Assembly (NCBI RefSeq): GCF_030944405.1
Contig: NZ_CP132339.1
Coordinates: 6,324,001 to 6,388,000, forward strand
DNA from: Janthinobacterium sp. J1-1
GTDB taxonomy: Bacteria; Pseudomonadota; Gammaproteobacteria; Burkholderiales; Burkholderiaceae_D
Direction of reading: 5' to 3'
Length of the DNA: 64,000 nucleotides
The translations under genes were made by a program, and so were the position numbers. Every line of letters starts with the position of its first letter. Positions within the stretch are counted from its first letter, which is position 1. Shown piece after piece: positions 10,008 to 18,419 of the stretch. Below the pieces are notes generated by a model. The model was not told the DNA's origin. It ran no database searches and saw only the letters and a list, made by a program, of their open reading frames with translations.

Positions 10008-10035
10008 CGGGCCCGCGTCTCCGGCCCGCTGTTTT
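10008..10035 (+). terminator. Hairpin with T-tract sharing a core with the hairpin at 20735
   Basis: Arms CGGGCC (10008-10013) and GGCCCG (10023-10028), loop CGCGTCTCC, then TGTTTTT. The 15-mer GCGTCTCCGGCCCGC (10015-10029) recurs exactly at 20741-20755 in another terminator-like hairpin. Confidence 0.6.
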
Positions 10036-10095
10036 TAAGTTTTTAAGCTTCAGGCATGACGGCTGCTTACCCCGGCTTGCAACCATCGAACCATA

Positions 10096-10132
10096 AAAAA
10101 AGACAGGCACCCATTACAGGAACCTGCCTTGA
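10096..10132 (-). terminator. Possible terminator of the TonB receptor gene
   Basis: On the minus strand, an AGGCA/TGCCT stem with an imperfect interior is followed by a run of seven T. It lies about 70 nt beyond the receptor stop codon. The stem is short, so this is tentative. Confidence 0.4.
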
Positions 10133-10195
10133 AAAACAACCGGCAGCAAGAACGCGGTGCCGCGCGCCCCTATCTGCCTTGAAAACTACTACAAC

Positions 10196-12856
10196 TTACA
10201 GCTTGCCGCGCACGCCGAGGTAAAAGGTCCGGCCATTGCTGTAGAAAGCGCGTGGCTGATCCTTGTTCTCCGCATACATCTTGATGGTCGTATTGGTCAG
10301 GTTCAGCGCATCGAACGTGATGGTGAAATGCTCGTTGATCTTGTAATTGATCGAACCGGCCAGTCCACCACTGCCTTCCACATGCTGGCTGGCGCCACGG
10401 TCCACGCCCGCCTTGTAGGCCGAACGATAGTTATAGGCCAGGCGCGCGGACAGCGCATTGGCTTCGTAGAACGCCGTCAGGTTGTAGGTGTTGCGCGACG
10501 CGTTGACCAGTTCGTCACCGTTGTCGAGCTTGCCATCGGCATAGGTGTAGTTGGCCAGGATGCCGAAGTCGCCAAACAGCGGCTGCTGGTAGCTGAACTC
10601 CGCGCCCTTGTTCTTGCCGCTGGTATTGAATGGCGACGTGATCAGGTAGACGGCGTTGGCATTGCGCTTGCTGTTGAAATACGTGGCGCTGACGGTACCG
10701 TTCGACACCACCGATTTCAGGTCCATGTAGAACAGGCCCACCGAGAAGGCCGACTTCGGTGCGAAATACCATTCGGCGCTCACTTCGGCGTTGTCCGACT
10801 TGACCGGATTCAGGTTGACGTTGCCGCCGCTGCCGCTCAGTGCATCGTCGTTCAGCGAGACCGAACCGCCCAGCGCGCTGTAGTCGGGACGGGCGATGGT
10901 GCGGGCAATCGCTGCGCGCACCACCACGTCGTTGCGCACGTCGAACTTGATGTTGGCGCTAGGCAGGTAGTCGTTATAGGTACGCTCGTACAACTTTTGC
11001 GAATACGGGCCCCAGTCGGAACCGGTGATCGTGCCGCCGGCCTGGTTGACCAGGGTCGACTGCTTGGTATGCACGGCGCGCAGGCCGAAGTTGCCGCTCC
11101 AGTTGTCGCCGGTCAGGTTGGCCATGGCGTAGACGGCCGAGGTTTTTTCCTGCAGGCGGAATTCGTCGGTCCAGTTGTGGCGGCGCACATAGTCGAACAG
11201 ACGGTTGCCGTTGGCCGCGCCCCAGGCGCCCAGGGCCGCGCCGTCATACTTGAAGTAGTTCGACGACAGGTTGCCGCCCAGGTTGTTGGCGAAGTCGCTC
11301 GGGTACATGCTGCCGGTCCACACCGGGCCCGGGTTGGTGAAGCCCAGCGCGCCCGGACGGGTTTCGAACGGATGCTCGGCATCGCGCTTGTGGTCGGTCA
11401 TGCGGCCACCGAACTTGATGCTGTCCCACACGCCGCTCGAGATGCGCAGTTCGGCGTCGAGCTGGGCGTATTTTTCCTGGTCGACCGAACGCGATTCGCC
11501 ACCGCCGGCCCAGGCCGTCGAACCTGGCTTGGTGGTGGTGCCGCCCGGATACGAGACGCTGGCCGGGCTCATGCCGTTCAGCTGGTAGACCATGCCGCCG
11601 TCGACATTGTTCTGGTAGTACACATCGTCGCGGTCATAGCCGACGCCGTGGGTCTTGCCCACTTTGCCGCTCAGGGTCAGGTCCTTGGTGGCGCGGTACT
11701 TGAAGTTGAAATCGAGGTAGTACGATTCGCCGCCCGCGTCGGGACGGTAGATATTGTCGACTTCGCCCGAGTTGGTGCCGAAGGTGGCGCCCGTCAAGGT
11801 GCCATTCTTGACCGTGTAGTTGGTCGGCACCTGGTTGGCGCTGTTGATCGAGTTGGCCGGCGCGGCCAGCCAGTTGGTGTTCTGGTGCGGGGCTTTCAGT
11901 TCCGAATAGAAACCGTTCAGGTCCAAGGTCAGATCCTTGCTCGGCTTGAATTCGATGTCGAAGGCGCCACCGGCGCGGGTTTTCTTTTGCTCGAACAGGC
12001 TGGCGCCGATAAAGGTCGGCACTTTCACGCCGGCCAGTTCAGGGTGGGCCTTGGCGGCAGCGCTGTCGGCGGCGATCGGCGTATAGCCGAGGATTTCCTG
12101 GCCATCGCGGCGCACCGACGATTTTTGCGAGAAGCCCTGCACCATGATGCCCAGGGTATTGCTGTCGTTCTTCCAGTTCACCAGGCCCGAGAACTGCGGT
12201 TCGGTCTTGCCGGCCAGGTCATTGTAGAAGCCCTGGATCGAGCCTTCGGCCGTCACCTGGTTCTTGAATTCCAGCGGACGGCGGGTGATCACGTCGATCA
12301 CGCCCGACACGCCGCCTTCCGGCAGGTCGGCGGTGGCGCTCTTGTGCACCACCACGGAACTGACCAGTTCGGACGGCAGCAGGGAAAAACTGCTGCTGCG
12401 GCCGACATTGCCGCCGAACTGGTTCAGCACGAACCAGTCGCCGGTGCTGATGGCATGGCCGTTGAACAGGGTTTGCTGGAAGCTGGGGCTGGTGCCGCGC
12501 AGGCTGACGCGGTCGTTTTCGCCGAAGCCGCCTTCGCCGCCGGCCGACGATTGCGTATTGACACCTGGCAGGCGCTGGATCGCGTCGGCCACGTTACGGT
12601 CAGGCATCTTGCCGATATCTTCGGCGGTCACCACTTCGACCACGGAATCGGCATTGCGTTTTTGCTTGAGCGACTTTTCCAGCGAGGCGCGCACGCCCGT
12701 GACGGTCACCACGGTGACGTCTTCGGCCGGCGCTTCCTGCGCTTGGGCCGAAAACGCCAGACCGGCGGCCAGCACGGCCACCGCCGTGGCGATCGGCGTG
12801 CGGCGGCGCGATCCGGATGTCACAACGACGGCTGCAGGTGTCAAATTGCGTTTCAT
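10196..12856 (-). CDS. TonB-dependent receptor (Xanthomonas/Caulobacter-type, probable chito-oligosaccharide uptake)
   Basis: Outer-membrane beta-barrel importer of about 886 aa, energised by TonB-ExbBD. Start 12856 is preceded by AGGGGGAG; an upstream in-frame ATG at 12898 lacks this. The signal peptide ends FSAQAQE. The plug domain is visible: VVTVTGVRASLEKSL, AEDIGKMPDRNVADAIQRLPGV, then VSLRGTSPSFQQTLFNG. The barrel ends with the aromatic C-terminal signature FYLGVRGKL. This length and plug style fit the large TIGR01782-like receptors that carry GlcNAc and other oligosaccharides in xanthomonads and Caulobacter. It is divergent from the GntR regulator at 13242, consistent with regulation by it. 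Confidence 0.92.
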   Translation of the reverse strand: MKRNLTPAAVVVTSGSRRRTPIATAVAVLAAGLAFSAQAQEAPAEDVTVVTVTGVRASLEKSLKQKRNADSVVEVVTAEDIGKMPDRNVADAIQRLPGVNTQSSAGGEGGFGENDRVSLRGTSPSFQQTLFNGHAISTGDWFVLNQFGGNVGRSSSFSLLPSELVSSVVVHKSATADLPEGGVSGVIDVITRRPLEFKNQVTAEGSIQGFYNDLAGKTEPQFSGLVNWKNDSNTLGIMVQGFSQKSSVRRDGQEILGYTPIAADSAAAKAHPELAGVKVPTFIGASLFEQKKTRAGGAFDIEFKPSKDLTLDLNGFYSELKAPHQNTNWLAAPANSINSANQVPTNYTVKNGTLTGATFGTNSGEVDNIYRPDAGGESYYLDFNFKYRATKDLTLSGKVGKTHGVGYDRDDVYYQNNVDGGMVYQLNGMSPASVSYPGGTTTKPGSTAWAGGGESRSVDQEKYAQLDAELRISSGVWDSIKFGGRMTDHKRDAEHPFETRPGALGFTNPGPVWTGSMYPSDFANNLGGNLSSNYFKYDGAALGAWGAANGNRLFDYVRRHNWTDEFRLQEKTSAVYAMANLTGDNWSGNFGLRAVHTKQSTLVNQAGGTITGSDWGPYSQKLYERTYNDYLPSANIKFDVRNDVVVRAAIARTIARPDYSALGGSVSLNDDALSGSGGNVNLNPVKSDNAEVSAEWYFAPKSAFSVGLFYMDLKSVVSNGTVSATYFNSKRNANAVYLITSPFNTSGKNKGAEFSYQQPLFGDFGILANYTYADGKLDNGDELVNASRNTYNLTAFYEANALSARLAYNYRSAYKAGVDRGASQHVEGSGGLAGSINYKINEHFTITFDALNLTNTTIKMYAENKDQPRAFYSNGRTFYLGVRGKL

Positions 12857-13241
12857 GTACTCCCCCTTGATGGCGGTTCCAGGATGGAACCTGTTCATTT
12901 TTTAATATGGATCCTGTTGATGTTGCGGACCCTTCTGTCAACCACTTACAAAACCAATTTAACGCCAATATACTACTATCCAATACCAGAACACTACCAG
13001 TTAAACCATTTTTTTTATAACGTTGTGACAATCACACAGACCACTTGGGGCTGTTTCAGGGCGCTGCCGTATGGGGAGACAGCCATACCAGAAGGAAAAA
13101 AGTGGCATGACGGGGAAGAAAACGAGGTGGGGTGAATTGGTTTTGCCGTGGTCTTCTTTGGTATTATCCATTCGCGCATCAGCGCCAACCCAGCAGCCAC
13201 AGAGCGCGTCCGCAACGCGCCGCACCGGAGACCGACAGCAC
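12857..13241. promoter_or_regulatory. Divergent regulatory region between TonB receptor and GntR regulator
   Basis: About 385 bases carrying both promoters. The AT-rich centre (12895-13025) holds repeated half-sites: TACCAG occurs at 12985-12990 and nearby in the same orientation, ATACCAG recurs near 13084, and TTGGTATTATCCA lies at 13158-13170, about 70 nt before the gntR start. TGGTAT/ATACCA half-sites resemble operators known for the NagR/DasR branch of GntR regulators. The assignment as operators is an inference. Confidence 0.5.
12875..12891. promoter_or_regulatory. Perfect inverted repeat in the receptor 5' leader
   Basis: GGTTCCAGGATGGAACC: 7-bp arms GGTTCCA/TGGAACC with a 3-bp centre, 19 nt upstream of the chosen TonB receptor start. 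It could be an operator or, in mRNA, a small hairpin close to the ribosome-binding site. Confidence 0.45.
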
Positions 13242-13982
13242 ATGACCACCCTGGCTGACATCATGCAAGACCTGGGGCAAAGCAGCAGCCTGCCCCTGTA
13301 CCAGCAATTGCAGCGCGCGCTGCGCCTGGCGATCGACAAGCGCATCCTGGGCCCGGACGAAGCGCTGCCGGCCGAGCGCCAACTGGCCAGCGATCTGTCG
13401 GTCTCGCGCATTACCGTGCGCAAGGCCATCGATGGCCTGGTGGGCGAAGGCCTGCTGGTAAAGCGCCCCGGCTCGGGCAACTTCATCAATACCCGCATCG
13501 AGAAGAATTTTGCCAAGCTGACCTCGTTTTCGGAAGACATGCGCGCGCGCGGACGAACGCCGCGCAGCGTGTGGCTCAAGCGCTCGGAAGGCACGGTGAC
13601 GCCGGAGGAAGCGCTGCGGCTGCGGCTGTCGCCAGGCGCGCCCGTGTACCGTTTTCACCGCATCCGCTATGCGGACGACCTGCCGATGTGCCTGGAATAC
13701 GCCACCATCGCGGCGGGCTGCCTGCCGTCGCTCGAGTCGGTCGACATTTCCATGTATGACGCGCTCGAGCAGGCGGGCAATCGCCCGGTGCGGGCCTTGC
13801 AGCGCCTGAGCGCGCTGCTGCTGACGGGCGAACAGGCGGTGCTGCTGCAGGCGCGCGAAGGCGATGCCGGCCTGTCGGTCGAGCGCCTGGGATTTTTGCG
13901 CGATGGCCGCGCGGTGGAGTTTTGCCGCTCCTACTTTCGCGGCGACATGTATGATTTTGTGGCGGAACTGAGCACCAGCTGA
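13242..13982 (+). CDS. GntR-family regulator with UTRA domain (HutC/NagR type)
   Basis: A 246 aa transcription factor: N-terminal winged helix-turn-helix at about residues 10-80 (PLYQQLQRALRLAI, then LPAERQLASDLSVSRITVRKAI) and a C-terminal UTRA ligand domain at about 95-235. GntR/UTRA proteins of the NagR/DasR group sense GlcN-6-P or GlcNAc-6-P. The ATG at 13242 has CCGGAG upstream and starts the conserved domain; a longer in-frame ATG at 13071 adds 57 residues of non-domain sequence. Divergent orientation to the TonB receptor and proximity to nagA suggest it represses this locus. Confidence 0.88.
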   Translation: MTTLADIMQDLGQSSSLPLYQQLQRALRLAIDKRILGPDEALPAERQLASDLSVSRITVRKAIDGLVGEGLLVKRPGSGNFINTRIEKNFAKLTSFSEDMRARGRTPRSVWLKRSEGTVTPEEALRLRLSPGAPVYRFHRIRYADDLPMCLEYATIAAGCLPSLESVDISMYDALEQAGNRPVRALQRLSALLLTGEQAVLLQAREGDAGLSVERLGFLRDGRAVEFCRSYFRGDMYDFVAELSTS

Positions 13983-14011
13983 GGCCGGCATCGCGATTCA
14001 AGGAGAAGCAC

Positions 14012-14557
14012 ATGAAGGAACCGCTGCTGCCGCCCTGCCGGCATCCGCTGGTCGAGATCCGCAGCCTGCTGCCAGCCGACATTCCCGATTGGTATGCCTA
14101 CCTGCGCGAACCCGAGGTCATCCAGCACACCAGCTGGAACTTGCGCGATATTAACGACCTGTACGCGCTGTACAACGATTACCAGTGCGAGGGACCCGAA
14201 ACGCCGCTGCGGTTTGCCATCGCCGAGCGCGCCACCGGACGCCTGGTCGGCACCCTGGGCTTCAACCATCGCTCGCTGCAGCATCGCCATGCCGAAATCG
14301 CCTATGATCTTGCGCCGGCATGGTGGGGACGCGGCATCGCCACCGCGCTGTGCCTGGACGCCAGCGAGTGGGCGCTGCGGTCGCAGCACTGGCTGCGGGT
14401 GCAGGCGGTGGTGCTCGACACGAATGCCGCGTCGATACGGGTACTGGAAAAAGCGGGATTTGAACGCGAGGGCTGGCTGCGCGCCTATCGCGTGGTGCGC
14501 GGCGTACCGGGCAATTTTTTCATGTATGCGCGCGTGGCGTCTGGCGCCGCCCTCTAG
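14012..14557 (+). CDS. GNAT-family N-acetyltransferase (RimJ/RimL type)
   Basis: A 181 aa acetyl-CoA-dependent acetyltransferase. It has the GNAT fold: N-terminal LVEIRSLLPADIPDWYAYL, then RLVGTLGFNHR, the acetyl-CoA binding loop region PAWWGRGIATALC and the C-terminal ASIRVLEKAGFEREGWLR typical of RimJ-like enzymes. It lies 29 nt after gntR and has AAGGAGAAGCAC before the ATG, so probably co-transcribed. The acceptor is unknown; glucosamine derivatives are possible from context but unproven. Confidence 0.85.
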   Translation: MKEPLLPPCRHPLVEIRSLLPADIPDWYAYLREPEVIQHTSWNLRDINDLYALYNDYQCEGPETPLRFAIAERATGRLVGTLGFNHRSLQHRHAEIAYDLAPAWWGRGIATALCLDASEWALRSQHWLRVQAVVLDTNAASIRVLEKAGFEREGWLRAYRVVRGVPGNFFMYARVASGAAL

Positions 14558-14591
14558 TGCCCCTGGCGGGACACTGACGGCAGGTAAACAC

Positions 14592-14927
14592 TTACTTCTC
14601 TTCCTTGGGCGGCAGGAAGCAGGCTTCGACGATCTGCAGGTCGTTGTCCTTGGCAAACTCGCGCACGAAGTGGAAGGCCATCGGTTCGATCTCGCGCAGC
14701 TTGGTGTTGACCACCACCGACTTGACGCCGTTGACGATGGTCGGGCGAACGTAGGGAGAGTATTGCAGGTGCGCATTGCGCCCGCCACCCTCGGGATTGA
14801 AACAGGACATCACTCCGCACAGGCGTTCGGCCCAATCACTGGGGCGAAATTGCTTGCCATTGCTGGTGAGACCAAGGATGAAGAACTCGTCTGAGAGTTT
14901 TCCGTTGTTTTGAGATAACTCGGCCAT
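14592..14927 (-). CDS. DUF3579 family protein
   Basis: A 111 aa cytoplasmic protein recognised as DUF3579, a small family typical of betaproteobacteria with no established function. Features include FFILGLTSNGKQFRPSDWAERLCG, the conserved YSPYVRP, and a polar Lys/Glu tail. It stands alone and convergent with the GNAT gene (34-nt gap). Confidence 0.8.
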   Translation of the reverse strand: MAELSQNNGKLSDEFFILGLTSNGKQFRPSDWAERLCGVMSCFNPEGGGRNAHLQYSPYVRPTIVNGVKSVVVNTKLREIEPMAFHFVREFAKDNDLQIVEACFLPPKEEK

Positions 14928-15073
14928 GTGGCTTGTCGGGACTGGATTGCGTGAATGGCCCCGGCGGGTAAACCGGGCTGGTAGTTCAGTGCGTCTTGCG
15001 GACAGTCAGTATTATATCTTATAGAAGACTTGGGTTCTACCTCGATCTGTCCTGATCTGCCGGCCAGATGCAA

Positions 15074-15106
15074 AAGGGGCCGGCACACTTGCGGCGCCAG
15101 CCCCTT
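15074..15106 (-). terminator. Terminator after the CobD/CbiB-like gene
   Basis: The stem AAGGGGC (15074-15080)/GCCCCTT (15100-15106), extended by an inner GGC/GCC, is followed on the minus strand by TTTTG. It is 36 nt past the stop codon at 15142. Confidence 0.75.
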
Positions 15107-15141
15107 ATTCTAATCGAATTGCACTTGCCACACGACGTGCA

Positions 15142-16101
15142 TCAACCGAGGAAGATCGCACCTGACAACAGCAGCAGCAGCAGCATCCACAGCAGCAAGG
15201 CGCGCCAGACCAGGCCCACCGTGCTTTGCAAGGCGCGCACGCCGGGCTCGTCGCCGGGCAGGATATCGCTTTCGCTGTCGCTGTCGTCGATCGCCACGTC
15301 GAGCGTGATCACCACGCGCGCCGCGGTCTCCGCCGGCGTGCCCAGGCGTACGCCCATGGCGCCGCCGCCGGCCGTCAGGATGATGCCGATCGCCTCGTCG
15401 TACCAGCGATGGGCGAAATTGCGCCAGGCGTAGATGGCGTCTTCGAAGTTGCCGACCACGGCAAAGGCGACCGCCGTCAGGCGCACGGGAATCCAGTCGA
15501 TCCAGTAAAAGGCGCGCGCGGCAAACAGGCCAAATGCTTCATTGCGCATGTGTTCGGGTTCATTCCAGGCGCGCGCCAGGTATTCGGCCACGCGGTACAT
15601 CACGGCGCCGGCCGGCCCGAACGGCATCATGAACCAGAAGAAGACGCCGAACACATTGCGATGCGTGGTGATCAGGGCTTTTTCGACGGCGATGCGGGAA
15701 ATTTCATTGGTCTCCATGCCCACCGTGTCGAGCTTGGTCCATTCGGCCAGCAAGGTGCGCGCGGCCGGCTCGTCGCCGGCGCTCAGGGCCAGCTGTATCG
15801 ACGTGAAGTAATGGCTGTAGTGGCGAAAACCCAGGGTCAGGTAGACGATCAGCACGTTCCAGGCAAACATCACCAGGGTCAGCTCGTAATACTTCAACGC
15901 CCAGTAGATCCCGGCGGTGGGGATCATCAGCATGCCCATCATCAAAAACCAGCCCATGCGGCCGTGGCTGGCGTGGCCAGCGTTGAACCAGGTCTCCATG
16001 CGCATCGCCATGCTCTTGATCTCGGCGTAGATCATATTATCCGCACGCAAGGGCTTGAGCTGCTCGATCAGTAGTGCGCAAAGTATGGAGAAAAATGTCA
16101 T
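15142..16101 (-). CDS. CobD/CbiB-like membrane protein
   Basis: A 319 aa integral membrane protein of the CobD/CbiB family group found widely in betaproteobacteria as a stand-alone gene. True CobD makes adenosylcobinamide in B12 synthesis; no other cobalamin gene is nearby, so that activity is doubtful here and an AmpE-like role is equally possible. N-terminal FFSILCALLIEQLKPL is characteristic; several membrane segments follow (FLMMGMLMIPTAGIYW, FGVFFWFMMPFGPAG) with a final hydrophobic tail ending SGAIFLG. Start 16101 is preceded by AAAGGACC; the upstream ATG at 16137 has no such site. Confidence 0.75.
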   Translation of the reverse strand: MTFFSILCALLIEQLKPLRADNMIYAEIKSMAMRMETWFNAGHASHGRMGWFLMMGMLMIPTAGIYWALKYYELTLVMFAWNVLIVYLTLGFRHYSHYFTSIQLALSAGDEPAARTLLAEWTKLDTVGMETNEISRIAVEKALITTHRNVFGVFFWFMMPFGPAGAVMYRVAEYLARAWNEPEHMRNEAFGLFAARAFYWIDWIPVRLTAVAFAVVGNFEDAIYAWRNFAHRWYDEAIGIILTAGGGAMGVRLGTPAETAARVVITLDVAIDDSDSESDILPGDEPGVRALQSTVGLVWRALLLWMLLLLLLSGAIFLG

Positions 16102-16253
16102 CGATGGTCCTTTTTGTCTTTTACAGCAATACCGCAATGCCCGCTACGATAACGCAGTGCAGTGCCGGAATCAAACTTATTACAATTGAAGCTGATATTT
16201 GGACAATTGTCTAAGTAATCTTCAGGAAAATATTGTGAGTTTATGACGAACAG

Positions 16254-16332
16254 AACCGGATGCTATGCAAGGCGTTCGCTGCGACGCAGTGCGAGCACTG
16301 CTAGCAGCGGACAACGCCGCAGAGCGCCGGTT
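16254..16332. repeat. 79-nt nested inverted repeat (structured element)
   Basis: Four nested complementary pairs around one centre: AACCGG (16254-16259)/CCGGTT (16327-16332), GGCGTT (16271-16276)/AACGCC (16313-16318), CGCTGC (16277-16282)/GCAGCG (16304-16309) and GCAGTGC (16286-16292)/GCACTGC (16295-16301). It sits in the intergenic region between the Nudix gene end and the CobD-like gene start. It could be a MITE remnant, a structured RNA or an integron-type recombination site; no partner sites were found. Confidence 0.6.
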
Positions 16333-16371
16333 ATGGAAGTCAGAAATCACAAGAATTTATTGGATGTTACG

Positions 16372-17031
16372 TTAGGCGCGCAAGAGGTGGAACAAGTTGC
16401 GCAACATGCCGGCGGTCGCGCCCCAAATGTAAAACCGCTCATACGGCATGGCGTAGAAGGAGCGGCGCCCGCCCGGCAATTCCACGGACAAACGCTGGTG
16501 ATTCAAGCCATCCATCAGAAAGGCCAGCGGCACTTCGAATATTTCCGCCACTTCCGACGGATCGGCGCGCAGCTCGAACGGCGGCGTAACCAGGCCCACC
16601 ACGGGCGTGACGCGGTAGCCGGTGCCGGTCAGGTAATCGGGCAGCTGGCCCAGCACTTCCACGTGGCTGCGCGCCAGGCCCACTTCTTCTTCCGTTTCGC
16701 GCAGCGCCGTGGCAATCGCCGAGGCGTCATACGCTTCGCTGCGGCCACCGGGAAAGCTGACCTGCCCGGCATGGCTGCTCAGGTGATCGGTGCGCATGGT
16801 CAGCAGGATCGTCAAGCCTTCGGGGCGCAGCACCAGCGGGATCAGCACGGCGGCCGGCACCGGTTCGGCGCGGGCGGACAGGAAATCCTGGGTGATCTCG
16901 GGCTGCCATGCCGGCGGCGATGACAGGCGCTGGCGCAAGGCCTCGGGCGTCATGCGCGCGGCATCGAGCGCCGCTTCGCCGGCAATCGAATCGACAGCCA
17001 GTTTTTTCGGGTCAAACGCGATAGTTGCCAT
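16372..17031 (-). CDS. Nudix hydrolase (CoA pyrophosphatase, NudL-like)
   Basis: A 219 aa hydrolase predicted to cleave CoA or related pyrophosphates. The Nudix box is visible as GGRSEAYDASAIATALRETEEEVGL (first G, then RETEEEVG metal-binding core), preceded by AVLIPLVLRPEGLTILLTMRTDHLSSHAGQVSFPGG, which is the NudL/CoA-type upstream motif. The start at 17031 (MATIAFDP) is preferred over the ATG at 17091, which lies inside the rplS terminator. It follows rplS on the same strand but behind that terminator. Confidence 0.85.
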   Translation of the reverse strand: MATIAFDPKKLAVDSIAGEAALDAARMTPEALRQRLSSPPAWQPEITQDFLSARAEPVPAAVLIPLVLRPEGLTILLTMRTDHLSSHAGQVSFPGGRSEAYDASAIATALRETEEEVGLARSHVEVLGQLPDYLTGTGYRVTPVVGLVTPPFELRADPSEVAEIFEVPLAFLMDGLNHQRLSVELPGGRRSFYAMPYERFYIWGATAGMLRNLFHLLRA

Positions 17032-17055
17032 GCTAACAGCCTCCAGCTCCAGAAA

Positions 17056-17090
17056 TAAAAAGGGGGCACCCATAGGCACCCCCTCTTCCA
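17056..17090 (-). terminator. Terminator of the rpsP-rimM-trmD-rplS operon
   Basis: On the minus strand GGGGGTGCC pairs with GGTGCCCCC (nine pairs including two G-T) and is followed by TTTTTATTT. It lies 17 nt downstream of the rplS stop. Confidence 0.85.
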
Positions 17091-17106
17091 AACGCAGACG
17101 CTGGTA

Positions 17107-17490
17107 TTACGCGCTTGCTTTCGCCACAACGCGGCGGTTTGGCAATTTTTCTTTGATACGCGCCGATTTACCCGAACGCTCACGCAGATAGTACAGCTTG
17201 GCGCGGCGAACATCACCACGGCGTTTCACTTCGATCGAAGCGATCAGCGGCGAGTACAGTTGGAACGTACGCTCGACGCCTTCGCCGGACGAGATCTTGC
17301 GAACGATGAAGTTCGAGTTCAGGCCACGGTTACGACGGGAGATAACGACGCCTTCGTAAGCCTGGGCGCGCTTGCGCGTACCTTCGACCACGTTGACGCT
17401 GACGATGACGGTATCGCCTGGTGCGAAGTCAGGAATCGATTTACCCAGACGGGCGATCTCTTCTTGCTCTAATTGTTGAATCAGATCCAT
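17107..17490 (-). CDS. rplS: 50S ribosomal protein L19
   Basis: A 127 aa ribosomal protein located at the 30S-50S interface. It starts [19 protein letters not shown] and carries the family motif [18 protein letters not shown], then [13 protein letters not shown] near the C-terminus. Start 17490 corresponds to the conserved N-terminus; an upstream in-frame ATG at 17568 would add 26 unrelated residues. Last gene of the classical rpsP-rimM-trmD-rplS operon, with a strong terminator downstream. Confidence 0.97.
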   Translation of the reverse strand: MDLIQQLEQEEIARLGKSIPDFAPGDTVIVSVNVVEGTRKRAQAYEGVVISRRNRGLNSNFIVRKISSGEGVERTFQLYSPLIASIEVKRRGDVRRAKLYYLRERSGKSARIKEKLPNRRVVAKASA

Positions 17491-17625
17491 TTTTAACACT
17501 CCGAAAGCCATCATGCCGGCGCACTGTGGATAGCTGACTATCCGCCCGGTAGAGGATGGGTACTGCACTAATTGGGCAACATGCCCGGCACTGCAAGGCC
17601 ACCCTGCTTGTTCTCAGAAGAAAAC

Positions 17626-18372
17626 TTACAGGCTGGCCAGGAATTGTTCGTCGGCCTTGCTGAGCAAGCCGGCGGCGCGCGCGCTGATCAACAGATCAGG
17701 ACGCTTCTTCGCGGTCGCTTCCAGCATGCGCTGGCGGCGCCACTTGACGATCTCGGCATGGTTGCCACCCATCAGGACGGGTGGCACGCTCGTGCCTTCA
17801 TACGTTTCCGGCCGCGTATAGTGCGGCGAATCGAGCAAGCCATTGACAAAGCTGTCTTCGACCGCCGACGCCTCGGTGTTCAACACACCAGGCAACAGCC
17901 GGATCACCGCGTCCATCAGCGCCATGGCGGGCAACTCACCGCCCGACAACACGAAGTCACCGACGCTGATTTCCTCGTCGACACAACGGTCAAGCAGGCG
18001 CTGGTCCACGGCTTCATAGCGGCCACACAAAATCACCAGGCCGGGTTCGGCCTTCAGTTGCGTGACGCGCTCATGCGTCAGGGCGCGGCCTTGCGGCGAC
18101 ATGAACACCACGCGCGGCGCGGCCAGACCGAGGTCCTGCTGGCGCTGCTTTGCTGCATGGATGGTCGCCTCCAGCGGCTTGGCCATCATCACCATGCCAG
18201 GGCCGCCGCCATACGGGCGGTCATCCACGGTACGGTGATTGTCGCTCGTGAAATCACGGGGATTCCACAAGGACAAGCCACATTTCTGCTGCTCGAAGGC
18301 ACGCCGGGTCACACCCGACTGCGTCAGCGCGGCAAACATTTCCGGGAACAGGGTCACGACATCAAATTGCAT
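17626..18372 (-). CDS. trmD: tRNA (guanine-N1)-methyltransferase
   Basis: SAM-dependent SPOUT methyltransferase forming m1G37 in tRNAs, preventing frameshifting. The 248 aa length is normal. Opening [27 protein letters not shown] near residue 52, [10 protein letters not shown] near 117 and [11 protein letters not shown] near 138 (trefoil-knot SAM site) are all present. It lies between rimM and rplS in the conserved order. Confidence 0.97.
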   Translation of the reverse strand: MQFDVVTLFPEMFAALTQSGVTRRAFEQQKCGLSLWNPRDFTSDNHRTVDDRPYGGGPGMVMMAKPLEATIHAAKQRQQDLGLAAPRVVFMSPQGRALTHERVTQLKAEPGLVILCGRYEAVDQRLLDRCVDEEISVGDFVLSGGELPAMALMDAVIRLLPGVLNTEASAVEDSFVNGLLDSPHYTRPETYEGTSVPPVLMGGNHAEIVKWRRQRMLEATAKKRPDLLISARAAGLLSKADEQFLASL

Positions 18373-18419
18373 CGCAGCCCCATACAGAAAGTTTGCCCGT
18401 CGCGATCAGCGCAGGCGGC

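Larger units (their letters stand above)
9607..10195. other. Gene-free stretch with hairpins
   Basis: About 590 bases with no convincing gene. It holds a small hairpin (GGAGGT 9758-9763 / ACCTCC 9769-9774), a terminator-like hairpin at 10008-10035 and a possible terminator for the minus-strand TonB receptor near 10096-10132. Composition moves from AT-rich on the left to normal GC on the right. No transposase fragment could be recognised by eye. Confidence 0.5.

Noticed and set aside
10157..13135. 992-codon open frame on the plus strand
   Set aside because: It is entirely antisense to the TonB receptor gene, has no recognisable domain and no ribosome-binding site; long antisense frames are common in GC-rich DNA.
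16254..16377. Integron attC site (hairpin plus GTTAGGC at 16371)
   Set aside because: The GTTAGGC overlaps the Nudix stop codon region, no complementary core site is present at the other end, and no integrase or cassette array is seen.
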